Of a stretch of DNA of 64,000 nt, positions 46,801 through 53,009 are shown piece after piece (within the stretch, counting starts at the first letter, position 1; the number at the start of each line of letters is the position of its first letter). Under the pieces are notes generated by a model that searched no databases, had not been told where the DNA came from, and worked only from the letters and a program-made list of their open reading frames with translations. Origin of the DNA: JAGVSZ01 sp019137045 (GTDB taxonomy: Bacteria > Pseudomonadota > Gammaproteobacteria > Burkholderiales > SG8-39). The translations under genes and the position numbers were made by a program. The stretch spans positions 62,001 to 126,000 of the forward strand of contig JAXMFT010000011.1 of NCBI GenBank assembly GCA_046347635.1, read 5' to 3'.

Positions 46801-47338
46801 GGAAGAGGTCGATCAGTCCGCCGCGCACGCAGTACTCGCCCGGAGCGACGACCTGGGTCACGTGGCCGTACCCGGCGGTCGCGAGCTGCGCGCGCAGCCG
46901 GTCCGCGTCCAGTCGCGCGCCCTGCTTGACGAAGAACGTGTGGCCGGCGAGGTACGCAGGCGGCGCGAGGCGGTAGAGCGCGGTCGCGGCGGGGACGATC
47001 GCGACGTCGCAGTCGCCGGAGGTGATGCGGTAGAGCGTCTCGAGCCGCTCGGACACGAGGTCCTGGTGCGGCGAGAAGGTGTCGTACGGGAGCGTCTCCC
47101 AGTCGGGGAGCAGGCTCACGCGGAGGTTCGGCGCGAACCAGGGGATTTCCTCGCGCAGGCGCTGCGCCTCGAGCGCCGCGCCGCAGACGACGACCAGGGG
47201 TGCGCTGGTCGCGGCCAGGCGCGCGAGCGCGAGCGCGTCGGCGGAGCCGTGGAGCTTGCCGAAGCGGAGTCGGTGCGGGCTGGCGACGGCGCTCATCTCG
47301 AATGGCGGGCGAAAGAAAGCCTGCAGCGCGGGCTGCAT
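43844..47338 (-). CDS. mfd: Transcription-repair coupling factor Mfd
   Basis: Removes RNA polymerase stalled at DNA lesions and recruits UvrA. The 1164-residue protein has the UvrB-like N-terminal modules, the CarD-like RNAP-binding domain (VGDPVVHESHGIGRYRGL), the RecG-like translocase with Walker A GDVGFGKTE near 645 and DEEH (IVDEEHRFGV), and the C-terminal autoinhibitory domain. ATG 47338 (MQPALQAFF) preferred over GTG 47356. Convergent with the small secreted gene, divergent from ispD. Confidence 0.96.
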   Translation of the reverse strand: MQPALQAFFRPPFEMSAVASPHRLRFGKLHGSADALALARLAATSAPLVVVCGAALEAQRLREEIPWFAPNLRVSLLPDWETLPYDTFSPHQDLVSERLETLYRITSGDCDVAIVPAATALYRLAPPAYLAGHTFFVKQGARLDADRLRAQLATAGYGHVTQVVAPGEYCVRGGLIDLFPMGSALPYRIDLADDEIESIRTFDVDTQRTVYRVPEIRLLPAREFPFDDAARARFRARFREAFEGDVSKSAVYKDVSNGVAPPGVEYYLPLFFEQTGRLFDYLPAAATLVLHHDVHGAIDQFWRDVNSRFQLLRGDRDRPLLPPPALFLTAEDFFVAARQFARVDLHAPALARDDTDLVATRAIPQIAVERRAADPLQALKAFLAGTPQRVLVLAESPGRRETMSEYFAQYGLAPAPCGDFAAFLAGTAPLMLGVGPLHQGFVAPPDALGALGLAPAGFAIVTEAELYAGTARARAGREQAKRSSVEGMLRDLSELAVGDPVVHESHGIGRYRGLVSLDLGDGPTEFLQLEYADADKLYVPVAQLHTVGRYSGGPPEQAPLHKLGGADWEKAKRKAAAQVRDTAAELLALYAQRAARKGREFDVKQHDLDAFAAGFGFEETPDQRAAIESVVHDMRSGKPMDRLVCGDVGFGKTEVALRAAFVAVADGQQVAVLAPTTLLAEQHFNTFSDRFADWPVRIAELSRFRTGAETAAAVQGLAEGRIDIAIGTHKLLGREVKFKRLGLVIVDEEHRFGVRQKERLKALRAEVDVLTLTATPIPRTLAMSLEGLRELSVIATAPAKRLAIKTFVSAHSPGVIREGCLRELKRGGQIYFLYNEVESIDAQAARLAELVPEARIAVAHGQMRERELERVMREFLQQRTNLLVCSTIIETGIDIPTANTILIHRADRFGLAQLHQLRGRVGRSHHQAYAYLLTPPEEALSAAAKKRLEAIQMMEELGSGFYLAMHDLEIRGAGEVLGESQSGEMQAVGFNLFNDMLAHAVRSLRAGREPDLAQPLGVVTEINLHVPALQPASYCSDVHERLVLYKRLAHCDSMEALTAMHEELVDRFGPLPETAQALVESHRLRILGHPLGVARLDATPEHVQIQFGPHAAVDPGRVIQLVQKERGWRLLGPTKLRAAVPSATLKERAAAVKHVLGMLGGRAA

Positions 47339-47441
47339 GGAATGATTGCGCCGCACGTGACCGGTCGGGGTGCCCGTCCGGTCCGACGCGGCGCGGCCGT
47401 ATTATAGTCGCGGCGCCCATGCGATTCGACGACGACGCGCC

Positions 47442-48134
47442 ATGACCGCGCGCAGGTACGGCCTGATCCCGGCAGCGGGGCAGGGCGCGCGCCTGGGCGG
47501 CGCGACGCCGAAGCAGTACCTCGAGCTGCGCGGGGAGCCGATGCTCGCGCACGCGGTGCGCGCGCTGCTCGCGAGCCCCGCGCTCGAGGTTGCGTTCGTG
47601 GTGCTCGCGCGCGACGACGAGCGCTGGGCGACGCACGACTGGCGCGCGTTCGGCGAGCGCGTCGCGCCGCTGTGGTGCGGAGGCGCGACGCGGCGCGACA
47701 GCGTGCTGAACGGGCTGGTGGCGATGGCGAACGTGGTCGACCCCGACGACTGGGTGCTGGTGCACGACGCGGCGCGGCCGTGCCTCACGGGTGCGGACGT
47801 CGAGCGGCTGATCGGTGCGGTCGGCGACGACGAGGCCGGCGGCATCCTCGCGGTGCCGCTCGCGGACACGCTCAAGCGCGCGGACGGGGATCAGCGCATC
47901 GCCGCGACCGAGCCGCGCGCAGGGTTGTGGCTCGCGCAGACCCCGCAGCTGTTCCGGCACGGGACGCTGCTGCGGGCGCTGGGTGAGGCGGCCGACGTGA
48001 CGGACGAAGCCGCGGCGGTCGAGGCGCTCGGGCTCAGGCCCATGCTGGTGCCGGGGAGCCTGCGGAATCTCAAAGTGACGTACGCCGGCGACCTTCCGCT
48101 CGCCGCGGCGCTGCTCGCGGAGGCGCTGCAGTGA
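47442..48134 (+). CDS. ispD: 2-C-methyl-D-erythritol 4-phosphate cytidylyltransferase
   Basis: Third step of the MEP pathway, transferring CMP to MEP. The 230-residue protein has the nucleotidyltransferase start LIPAAGQGARLGGATPKQYLEL, CGGATRRDSVLNGL and HDAARPCLT, DTLKRAD. The stop overlaps the ispF GTG as GTGA. A TATTATAG stretch at 47400-47407 in the divergent gap may serve this gene and mfd. Confidence 0.95.
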   Translation: MTARRYGLIPAAGQGARLGGATPKQYLELRGEPMLAHAVRALLASPALEVAFVVLARDDERWATHDWRAFGERVAPLWCGGATRRDSVLNGLVAMANVVDPDDWVLVHDAARPCLTGADVERLIGAVGDDEAGGILAVPLADTLKRADGDQRIAATEPRAGLWLAQTPQLFRHGTLLRALGEAADVTDEAAAVEALGLRPMLVPGSLRNLKVTYAGDLPLAAALLAEALQ

Positions 48135-48634
48135 GAGTCGGCCAGGGCTTCGACGTCCATGCCCTCGTCCCGGGTCGCAAGCTGATCGTCGGCGGCGTGG
48201 AGATCGCGTTCGACCGCGGGCTCGAGGGGCACTCCGACGCCGACGTCCTGCTGCACGCGATCACGGACGCGCTGCTCGGCGCCGCGGCGCTCGGGGACAT
48301 CGGCCGTCACTTCCCCGACACCGATCCGGCCCATCGGGGCGCGGACAGCCGTGCGCTGCTACGCGCCGCGCGGGCGAAGGTCGCCGCGGCGGGTTTCGCG
48401 GTCGCGAACGTCGACGCCACGATCATCGCGCAGGCGCCGAAGATGGCGCCGCACATCCCGGCGATGGTCCGGCACGTCGCCGCCGACCTCGGCATCGACC
48501 CCGGCCGCGTCAACGTCAAGGCCAAGACCACCGAGCGGCTCGGCTTCACCGGCCGCGGCGAAGGCATCGCGGCGGAGGCGGTGGTCCTGCTCGAGGACGC
48601 GCCCAAGACGTGGATCACGCCGGACGTCCCGTAG
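48131..48634 (+). CDS. ispF: 2-C-methyl-D-erythritol 2,4-cyclodiphosphate synthase
   Basis: Makes MEcPP, the substrate of IspG. The 167-residue trimeric enzyme has the zinc-binding D8 and H10 in GFDVHAL, GHSDADVLLHAITDALLGA, and NVDATIIAQAPKM, KAKTTERLGFTGRGEGIA. GTG start coupled to ispD, as is usual. Encoded 40 kb from ispG, so the pathway genes are dispersed. Confidence 0.96.
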   Translation: MRVGQGFDVHALVPGRKLIVGGVEIAFDRGLEGHSDADVLLHAITDALLGAAALGDIGRHFPDTDPAHRGADSRALLRAARAKVAAAGFAVANVDATIIAQAPKMAPHIPAMVRHVAADLGIDPGRVNVKAKTTERLGFTGRGEGIAAEAVVLLEDAPKTWITPDVP

Positions 48635-49155
48635 CCGCGAAGACCCTCCGGCTCTTCTTTGCCCTCTGGCCGGACGAGGCGACGCGTGAACGGCTCGCCG
48701 GCTGGACGCGGGCGATCCACCGCGCGGGCGGCGGCCGCGCGATGCGGCCGGAGAACGTCCATCTCACGCTCGCGTTTCTCGGCGGCACGGACGCCACCCT
48801 GCTGCCCGCTATCACCGCGGCGGCGGGACGAGCAACGACGAGCCCGTTCACGCTCCGCATCGACGAGCCCGGCTACTGGCGGCACAACCGCATCGCTTGG
48901 GCCGGCGTGCGCGAGCCGCCACCGGCACTCGACGCGCTCGTGGCCGATCTCCGGGCGGCGCTCGTCGAGGCAGGCATCGCGTTCGATCCGAAGCCGTTCG
49001 CCGCCCACATCACGCTCGTGCGCAACGCACGCCCGGGGTTCGAACTGCCGGACCTCGAACCGATCGACTGGTCGGTCCGCGGCTTCGTGCTGGTGCGCTC
49101 GGTGACCGGGCGGGAGGGCAGCGCCTACGAGGTGATCCGGCGCTGGGCGGGCTAG
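48610..49155 (+). CDS. thpR: RNA 2',3'-cyclic phosphodiesterase (LigT/ThpR)
   Basis: 2H phosphoesterase that opens 2',3'-cyclic phosphates; E. coli ThpR also ligates tRNA halves in vitro. The two catalytic HxTx motifs are HLTL (in NVHLTLAFLGG) and HITL (in AAHITLVRNA). 181 residues, normal. GTG 48610 overlaps ispF by 25 bases. Its stop overlaps the Uma2 stop on the opposite strand by 4 bases. Confidence 0.92.
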   Translation: MDHAGRPVAAKTLRLFFALWPDEATRERLAGWTRAIHRAGGGRAMRPENVHLTLAFLGGTDATLLPAITAAAGRATTSPFTLRIDEPGYWRHNRIAWAGVREPPPALDALVADLRAALVEAGIAFDPKPFAAHITLVRNARPGFELPDLEPIDWSVRGFVLVRSVTGREGSAYEVIRRWAG

Positions 49156-49739
49156 AAGAGGTCGCGCGGCAGATCGAGCCGCAAGCCGAGTGCGCTCGCA
49201 TCGCGCCGGCCTTCCGGGCCGAAGAACTCGATCTCGCCGCCGAGCCCGACGACGATCGCCTCACGCGCGCCGCCGCGCAGGTACGCGCCGAGCTTCATCA
49301 TGATCTCTTCCCGCGTATTACCCGGAGAGAGGACCTCGACGCAGACATCGGGAACGATCGTGAGCGGGCTGTAGGCCTTGAGTTCGGCCCAGCGCTCCGG
49401 CGGCATCCAGATCGCGTCGGGGATCCGCACGCCGCGATCGGTCAGCACCGGCACTTCCGTCGCCGCGCCGCGGCCGAGCTGGGCGGAGAGCTGGACCCCG
49501 ACCTCGAAAGCGACGCGCTGGTGTCCGGGCGTCGGCGTCGGGCTCATGATCCATTCCCCGAACTCACTGAGCTCGTAGCGCCCTTCCCCGTCGGAACAGG
49601 CGGCGGTCGTCCACCGGAGCGCAAGGTCGTCGCGCCGGAGCACGGTGTCCGCGCGAACGGCGGGAATGGAAGGAACGAGGGTCTCTGCGTGCATGGTTCG
49701 CACATTCTGAACCAGATTGTGCGCAGTCGGGTGGCTCAT
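49152..49739 (-). CDS. Uma2 (DUF820) family endonuclease-like protein
   Basis: Uma2 proteins have a PD-(D/E)XK nuclease fold and are patchily distributed; their role is unclear. The 195-residue protein shows the family core GHQRVAFEVGVQLSAQL, RIPDAIWMPPERW, PDVCVEVLSPGNTREEIMMKLGAYLRGGAREAIVV. The Asp of PDV, the Glu of EVLSP and the Lys of MKLGAY are the likely active-site residues. ATG 49694 is an alternative start. It is a single accessory gene between core genes, and a REP-like repeat abuts its 5' end, both hints of past insertion. Confidence 0.85.
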   Translation of the reverse strand: MSHPTAHNLVQNVRTMHAETLVPSIPAVRADTVLRRDDLALRWTTAACSDGEGRYELSEFGEWIMSPTPTPGHQRVAFEVGVQLSAQLGRGAATEVPVLTDRGVRIPDAIWMPPERWAELKAYSPLTIVPDVCVEVLSPGNTREEIMMKLGAYLRGGAREAIVVGLGGEIEFFGPEGRRDASALGLRLDLPRDLF

Positions 49740-49760
49740 GGAGCGAGCCTGCTCGCGAGG
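49740..49760. repeat. REP-like inverted repeat
   Basis: The segment contains GCGAGC-CT-GCTCGC (49743-49756) followed by GAGG, close to the REP family best known from Pseudomonas (GCGAGCCTGCTCGCGAAGG form). I see only this copy in the window. It lies just 5' of the Uma2 gene and 3' of the sensor kinase gene. Confidence 0.5.
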
Positions 49761-49773
49761 GCTGCCAGTCGAA

Positions 49774-49799
49774 CGCTATAGCGTCGCACCGCTATAGCG
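49774..49799. repeat. Tandem copies of a 10-base palindrome
   Basis: CGCTATAGCG occurs at 49774-49783 and again at 49790-49799, six bases apart. The second copy covers the stop codon of the sensor kinase. Two perfect palindromes with centres 16 bases apart could be a binding site for a dimeric regulator or a hairpin terminator without a T-run. Confidence 0.5.
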
Positions 49800-51090
49800 G
49801 AAACGTCACCCGCGCCACCAGCCCGCCGCCGTCGCGCGGCAGGAGGTCGAAGGAGCCGCCGTGCATGCGCACGATGCGGTCCACGATCGCGAGCCCGAGC
49901 CCGGAGCCGCCGGCCCCGCTGCGCGCCGTCTCGAGGCGGGTGAACGGCTGCTTGAGCCGCTCGACCTCGTCGGCCGGAATCCCCGGGCCCCGATCGAGCA
50001 CCTCGACCACGACCGCGCGGGTGCCCGGCGCAACGCGCAGGCGCACGTCCTCGCCCCCGTAGCGGAACGCGTTGTCGACCAGGTTCGTGACCAGCCGCCG
50101 CACCGCCATCGGCCGCACGACGACCTCCGGCGCCGCGCCGATCTCCGCGGTCAACGCGCGGCCGGAGTCCCGATACCGCGCCGCGATCTCGCGCGCCATC
50201 GCCGCGAGATCGGTCGGCTGCGGCGGCTCGCCGCCGGCCGCGCGCGCGAAATCGAGGAACTGGCCGATGATGCGGTCGATCTCGTCGATGTCCGCCGCCA
50301 TTCCCGACTTCAGCTGCGCGTCGCCCCCGGACATCTCCAGCCCGAGCCGCAGCCGCGCGAGCGGCGTGCGCAGGTCGTGCGACACGCCGGCGAGGATGAG
50401 CGCGCGGTCGTCCTCGAGCCGCGCCAGGTCGCGCGTCATCTGGTTGAAGGCGTGCGACACGGTGCGGATCTCCTCCGGCCCGGACTCGTCGAGGCGCGCC
50501 GGGACGCGCCCGCGACCGATGTCGGCCGCCGCGCCCACGAGCGCGCGCAACGGACGCCGCAGGCGGAACACGATCAGCCACGCTCCCGCGAGCGCCGCGA
50601 CCAGCACGAACGCGCCCCACCCGAGCCAGCGCAGCGCCACCGCGCGCTCGACGCGCTCGCGCGGCAGCATGACCCAGTACTCGTCGCTGTCGATGCGGAA
50701 GCTCACCCAGAAGCCGGGGAGGCCGTCGCGCTCGGTCGCGAGGCGCGTGTCCGGCCCGAGCTGGCGGCGCACTTCGGCGGCGAAGATGCGCGTGCCGGTG
50801 CGGTCGGTCGCGAGCGGCACGATCCGCTCGCCCGGGTCGGCCGGGTACACGCGGATGCCCTCCTGCTCCTGCAGCTCGAGCAGCAGCTCGCGCCGCAGGT
50901 CCGGCTGCGCCGTCACGAGCGCGACGCGGGTGAGGTTCACCACGCTCGCGACGAGGTCCGCGGTCTGGCGCGCGCGCGGCTCGCGCTCGGAGAAGCGGAA
51001 CAGCTGGAACCAGGCCGCGACCGCGAGCAGGATCAGCGCGGCGATCAGGACGAAGTTGCGCCAGAGCAGGCTGCGCGGAAAGAACCGCAT
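49792..51090 (-). CDS. EnvZ-type sensor histidine kinase
   Basis: A 432-residue inner-membrane kinase. Membrane segments lie at about 12-32 (LVLIAAL-type hydrophobic region) and 155-178, with a periplasmic sensor domain between them. HAMP follows, then the H-box SHDLRTPLARL (His near 234), N-box NLVDNAFRYG, G1 DRGPGIP and G2 GGSGLGLAIV. The layout matches EnvZ/OmpR-type kinases. Its ATG overlaps the regulator stop as ATGA. Signal unknown. Confidence 0.9.
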   Translation of the reverse strand: MRFFPRSLLWRNFVLIAALILLAVAAWFQLFRFSEREPRARQTADLVASVVNLTRVALVTAQPDLRRELLLELQEQEGIRVYPADPGERIVPLATDRTGTRIFAAEVRRQLGPDTRLATERDGLPGFWVSFRIDSDEYWVMLPRERVERAVALRWLGWGAFVLVAALAGAWLIVFRLRRPLRALVGAAADIGRGRVPARLDESGPEEIRTVSHAFNQMTRDLARLEDDRALILAGVSHDLRTPLARLRLGLEMSGGDAQLKSGMAADIDEIDRIIGQFLDFARAAGGEPPQPTDLAAMAREIAARYRDSGRALTAEIGAAPEVVVRPMAVRRLVTNLVDNAFRYGGEDVRLRVAPGTRAVVVEVLDRGPGIPADEVERLKQPFTRLETARSGAGGSGLGLAIVDRIVRMHGGSFDLLPRDGGGLVARVTFPL

Positions 51091-51815
51091 CACGCCTTCG
51101 TCCCGTCGGGGACGAAGACGTAGCCGAACCCCCACACGGTCTGGATGAACGTCGGGTTCGCGGGGTCGGGCTCGACCAGCTTGCGCAGGCGCGACACCTG
51201 CACGTCGATCGCGCGGTCGAACACCTCGTATTCGCGGCCGCGCGCGAGCTCCATCAACTTGTCGCGCGAGAGCGGCACGCGCGGGTGCGTGACCAGCACC
51301 TTGAGCAGCGCGAACTCCCCGGTCGTGAGCGCGATGCGGCGCCCGTCCTTCGCCAGCGTGCGCGTCGCCAGGTCGACCGTCATGCCGCCGAACGCCACCG
51401 ACTCCGCCTCCGCCGACGGCGCGCCGGGCGGGGCCGGGCTCGCGCGCCGGCGCAGCACCGCGTTGATCCGCGCCACCAGCTCGCGCGGGTTGAAGGGCTT
51501 GGCGAGGTAGTCGTCGGCGCCCATCTCCAGCCCGACGATACGGTCCACGTCCTCGCCCTTTGCGGTGAGCATGATGATCGGGATCGGGTTGCGGGTCCCG
51601 CGCAGCCGGCGGCAGATCGAAAGCCCGTCCTCCCCCGGCAGCATCAGGTCGAGCACCAGCAGGTCGAAGCGCTCGTGGGCGAGCAGCTTGTCCATGGCAT
51701 GGGCCTCGGGCACGGCGCGCACGGCGAATCCCTGCTCCCCGAGGTAGCGGTTGAGGAGGTCGCGCAGCCGCAGGTCGTCGTCGACCACGAGGATCCTGGT
51801 CTTCGTCTCCGCCAT
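51090..51815 (-). CDS. OmpR-family response regulator
   Basis: The 241-residue protein has a receiver domain with acidic residues D12-D14, phosphoacceptor D56 in VLDLMLPGEDG and K106 in YLAKPF, then a winged-helix DNA-binding domain ending SRLRKLVEPDPANPTFIQTVWGFGYVF. The linker is rich in Ala/Pro. Closest in layout to OmpR. It is divergent from the small secreted repeat-protein genes across a 218-base gap with two matching inverted repeats. Confidence 0.93.
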   Translation of the reverse strand: MAETKTRILVVDDDLRLRDLLNRYLGEQGFAVRAVPEAHAMDKLLAHERFDLLVLDLMLPGEDGLSICRRLRGTRNPIPIIMLTAKGEDVDRIVGLEMGADDYLAKPFNPRELVARINAVLRRRASPAPPGAPSAEAESVAFGGMTVDLATRTLAKDGRRIALTTGEFALLKVLVTHPRVPLSRDKLMELARGREYEVFDRAIDVQVSRLRKLVEPDPANPTFIQTVWGFGYVFVPDGTKA

Positions 51816-51859
51816 GGCTCCGGATGCTACCGCCCGCGGCCGGCGCGGGCGAGGCAATG

Positions 51860-51902
51860 GTAACGCGGGGTTACGGCGGGGCCGGGCGTAACAGCCGGTT
51901 AC
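51860..51902. promoter_or_regulatory. Two GTAAC-N5-GTTAC inverted repeats between the regulator and the secreted repeat-protein gene
   Basis: GTAAC-GCGGG-GTTAC (51860-51874) and GTAAC-AGCCG-GTTAC (51888-51902) have the same geometry with centres 28 bases apart, and a partial third motif GCTTACAG occurs near 51928. The location, between an OmpR-type regulator and a divergent gene, suggests a response-regulator operator. The rest of the 218-base gap shows no gene. Confidence 0.55.
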
Positions 51903-52033
51903 AAACCCGCCGCCGGGCCACACATTCCGCTTACAGCCGGCCTCTAGAGTGCGGTCACGCCGATGCGCAGCCGGCATCCCAGACCGGACGCGCGGCGCAA
52001 AGGGGCGCACCCAAACCGAGAGAGGAGAGTGCA

Positions 52034-52612
52034 ATGTACGTGACGAAGAGCGCGCTGTGCCTGGCCCTTGCGGCCCTGCCATTTTTCGCGGTCGCGGGCA
52101 ACCGCGATCCGGGCGTGAACCACCGCCAGCACAACCAGCAGGGGCGCATCGCCCAGGGCGTGAAATCGGGCGAGCTGACCCGCGGCGAGGCGCGCCGGCT
52201 GCACGCCGAGCAGCGCCAGATCCGCACCGAGGAGCGCGCGTACAAGGCGGACGGACAACTCACGGGCGCCGAGCGCAAGGACCTGCAGCGCGATCTCAAC
52301 CAGGCGAGCCGCGGCATCTACCGCCAGAAGCACGACGCCCAGGACCGTCCGCCGGCCGCGGTTCGCGACCCCGGCGTGAACCAGCGTCAGCACAACCAGC
52401 ACGATCGGATCGCCCAGGGCGTGCGCTCCGGTTCGCTGACGCGCGAAGAGGCGCAGGGCCTGCGCGCAGAGCAGCGCTCGGTCCGCCAGGAGGAGCGCCA
52501 GTACAAGTCCGACGGCACGCTGACGCGCGACGAGCGCAAGGACCTGCACCAGGACCTCAACGCGGCGAGCCGCGGCATCTACGACGAGAAGCACGACGCG
52601 GAAACGCGCTAG
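52034..52612 (+). CDS. Secreted protein with two tandem EF-hand-like repeats
   Basis: A 192-residue protein with a signal peptide (cleavage near residue 22, FFAVAG) and two near-identical units, residues 24-102 and 111-189. Each starts RDPGVN-RQ-NQ, contains SG-LTR-EA--L-AEQR and DG-LT--ERKDL--DLN, and ends ASRGIY--KHDA. The DGxLTxxE pieces resemble the last half of an EF-hand calcium loop. Very rich in Arg, Gln, Asp; no Cys in the mature part. Probably periplasmic. A good ribosome-binding site, GAGAGGAGAG, lies just before the ATG. Confidence 0.85.
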   Translation: MYVTKSALCLALAALPFFAVAGNRDPGVNHRQHNQQGRIAQGVKSGELTRGEARRLHAEQRQIRTEERAYKADGQLTGAERKDLQRDLNQASRGIYRQKHDAQDRPPAAVRDPGVNQRQHNQHDRIAQGVRSGSLTREEAQGLRAEQRSVRQEERQYKSDGTLTRDERKDLHQDLNAASRGIYDEKHDAETR

Positions 52613-52633
52613 CGACGGTGGCATCATTGCGGC

Positions 52634-52921
52634 ATGAAGCGGACGATGGTCATGGCGATTCTGGCGACGCTGCTGGCGGCGGCGTCGCCGGTCGGGGCGC
52701 AGCCCGGGCCGGGTCAGGGTCGCGGCCGCGCGATGGACCGCCCGCCGCCGCAGCGCCCGATGGGGCCGCCGCCGGAGCGCGGTTGGCAGCGCCCCGACGG
52801 CGACGCCATGCAGCGGCGCGGGATGTCGCCCCAGGAACGGGAGCAGCTGCGCCGCGACATCGGCCAGCACGGGCGCGAGATCTACCGCGATCCGCGCGGC
52901 CGCGGGCCGGGCAAGCCGTAG
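52634..52921 (+). CDS. Small secreted protein sharing the ERxxLxxDLxxxxRxIY motif
   Basis: A 95-residue protein with a signal peptide (MKRTMVMAILATLLAAASPVGAQ) and a Pro/Gly/Arg-rich mature part. Its C-terminal QEREQLRRDIGQHGREIY parallels the end of each repeat in the upstream protein (ERKDL--DLN-ASRGIY), so the two may share a partner or an origin. It lies 21 bases after that gene and is probably co-transcribed. Function unknown. Confidence 0.75.
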   Translation: MKRTMVMAILATLLAAASPVGAQPGPGQGRGRAMDRPPPQRPMGPPPERGWQRPDGDAMQRRGMSPQEREQLRRDIGQHGREIYRDPRGRGPGKP

Positions 52922-53009
52922 GCCGCGCCGGCGGTTCTCCTGCGACGTGACCCGGCGCCCGCGGATCCTGCAGCGAACGATCCCCGGGCGCCCCATTCGA
53001 CCCTCGCCC

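Noticed and set aside
43083..47960. A very long open frame on the minus strand, spanning mfd, cysE and the ispD region in another frame
   Set aside because: It is low-complexity Arg/Ala/Pro sequence produced by GC-rich codon bias antisense to or out of frame with real genes; mfd and cysE have clear domains and motifs in their own frames.
51816..52033. Possible small RNA or riboswitch in the largest clear intergenic gap
   Set aside because: Apart from the GTAAC/GTTAC repeats I see no conserved riboswitch core and no terminator with a T-run.
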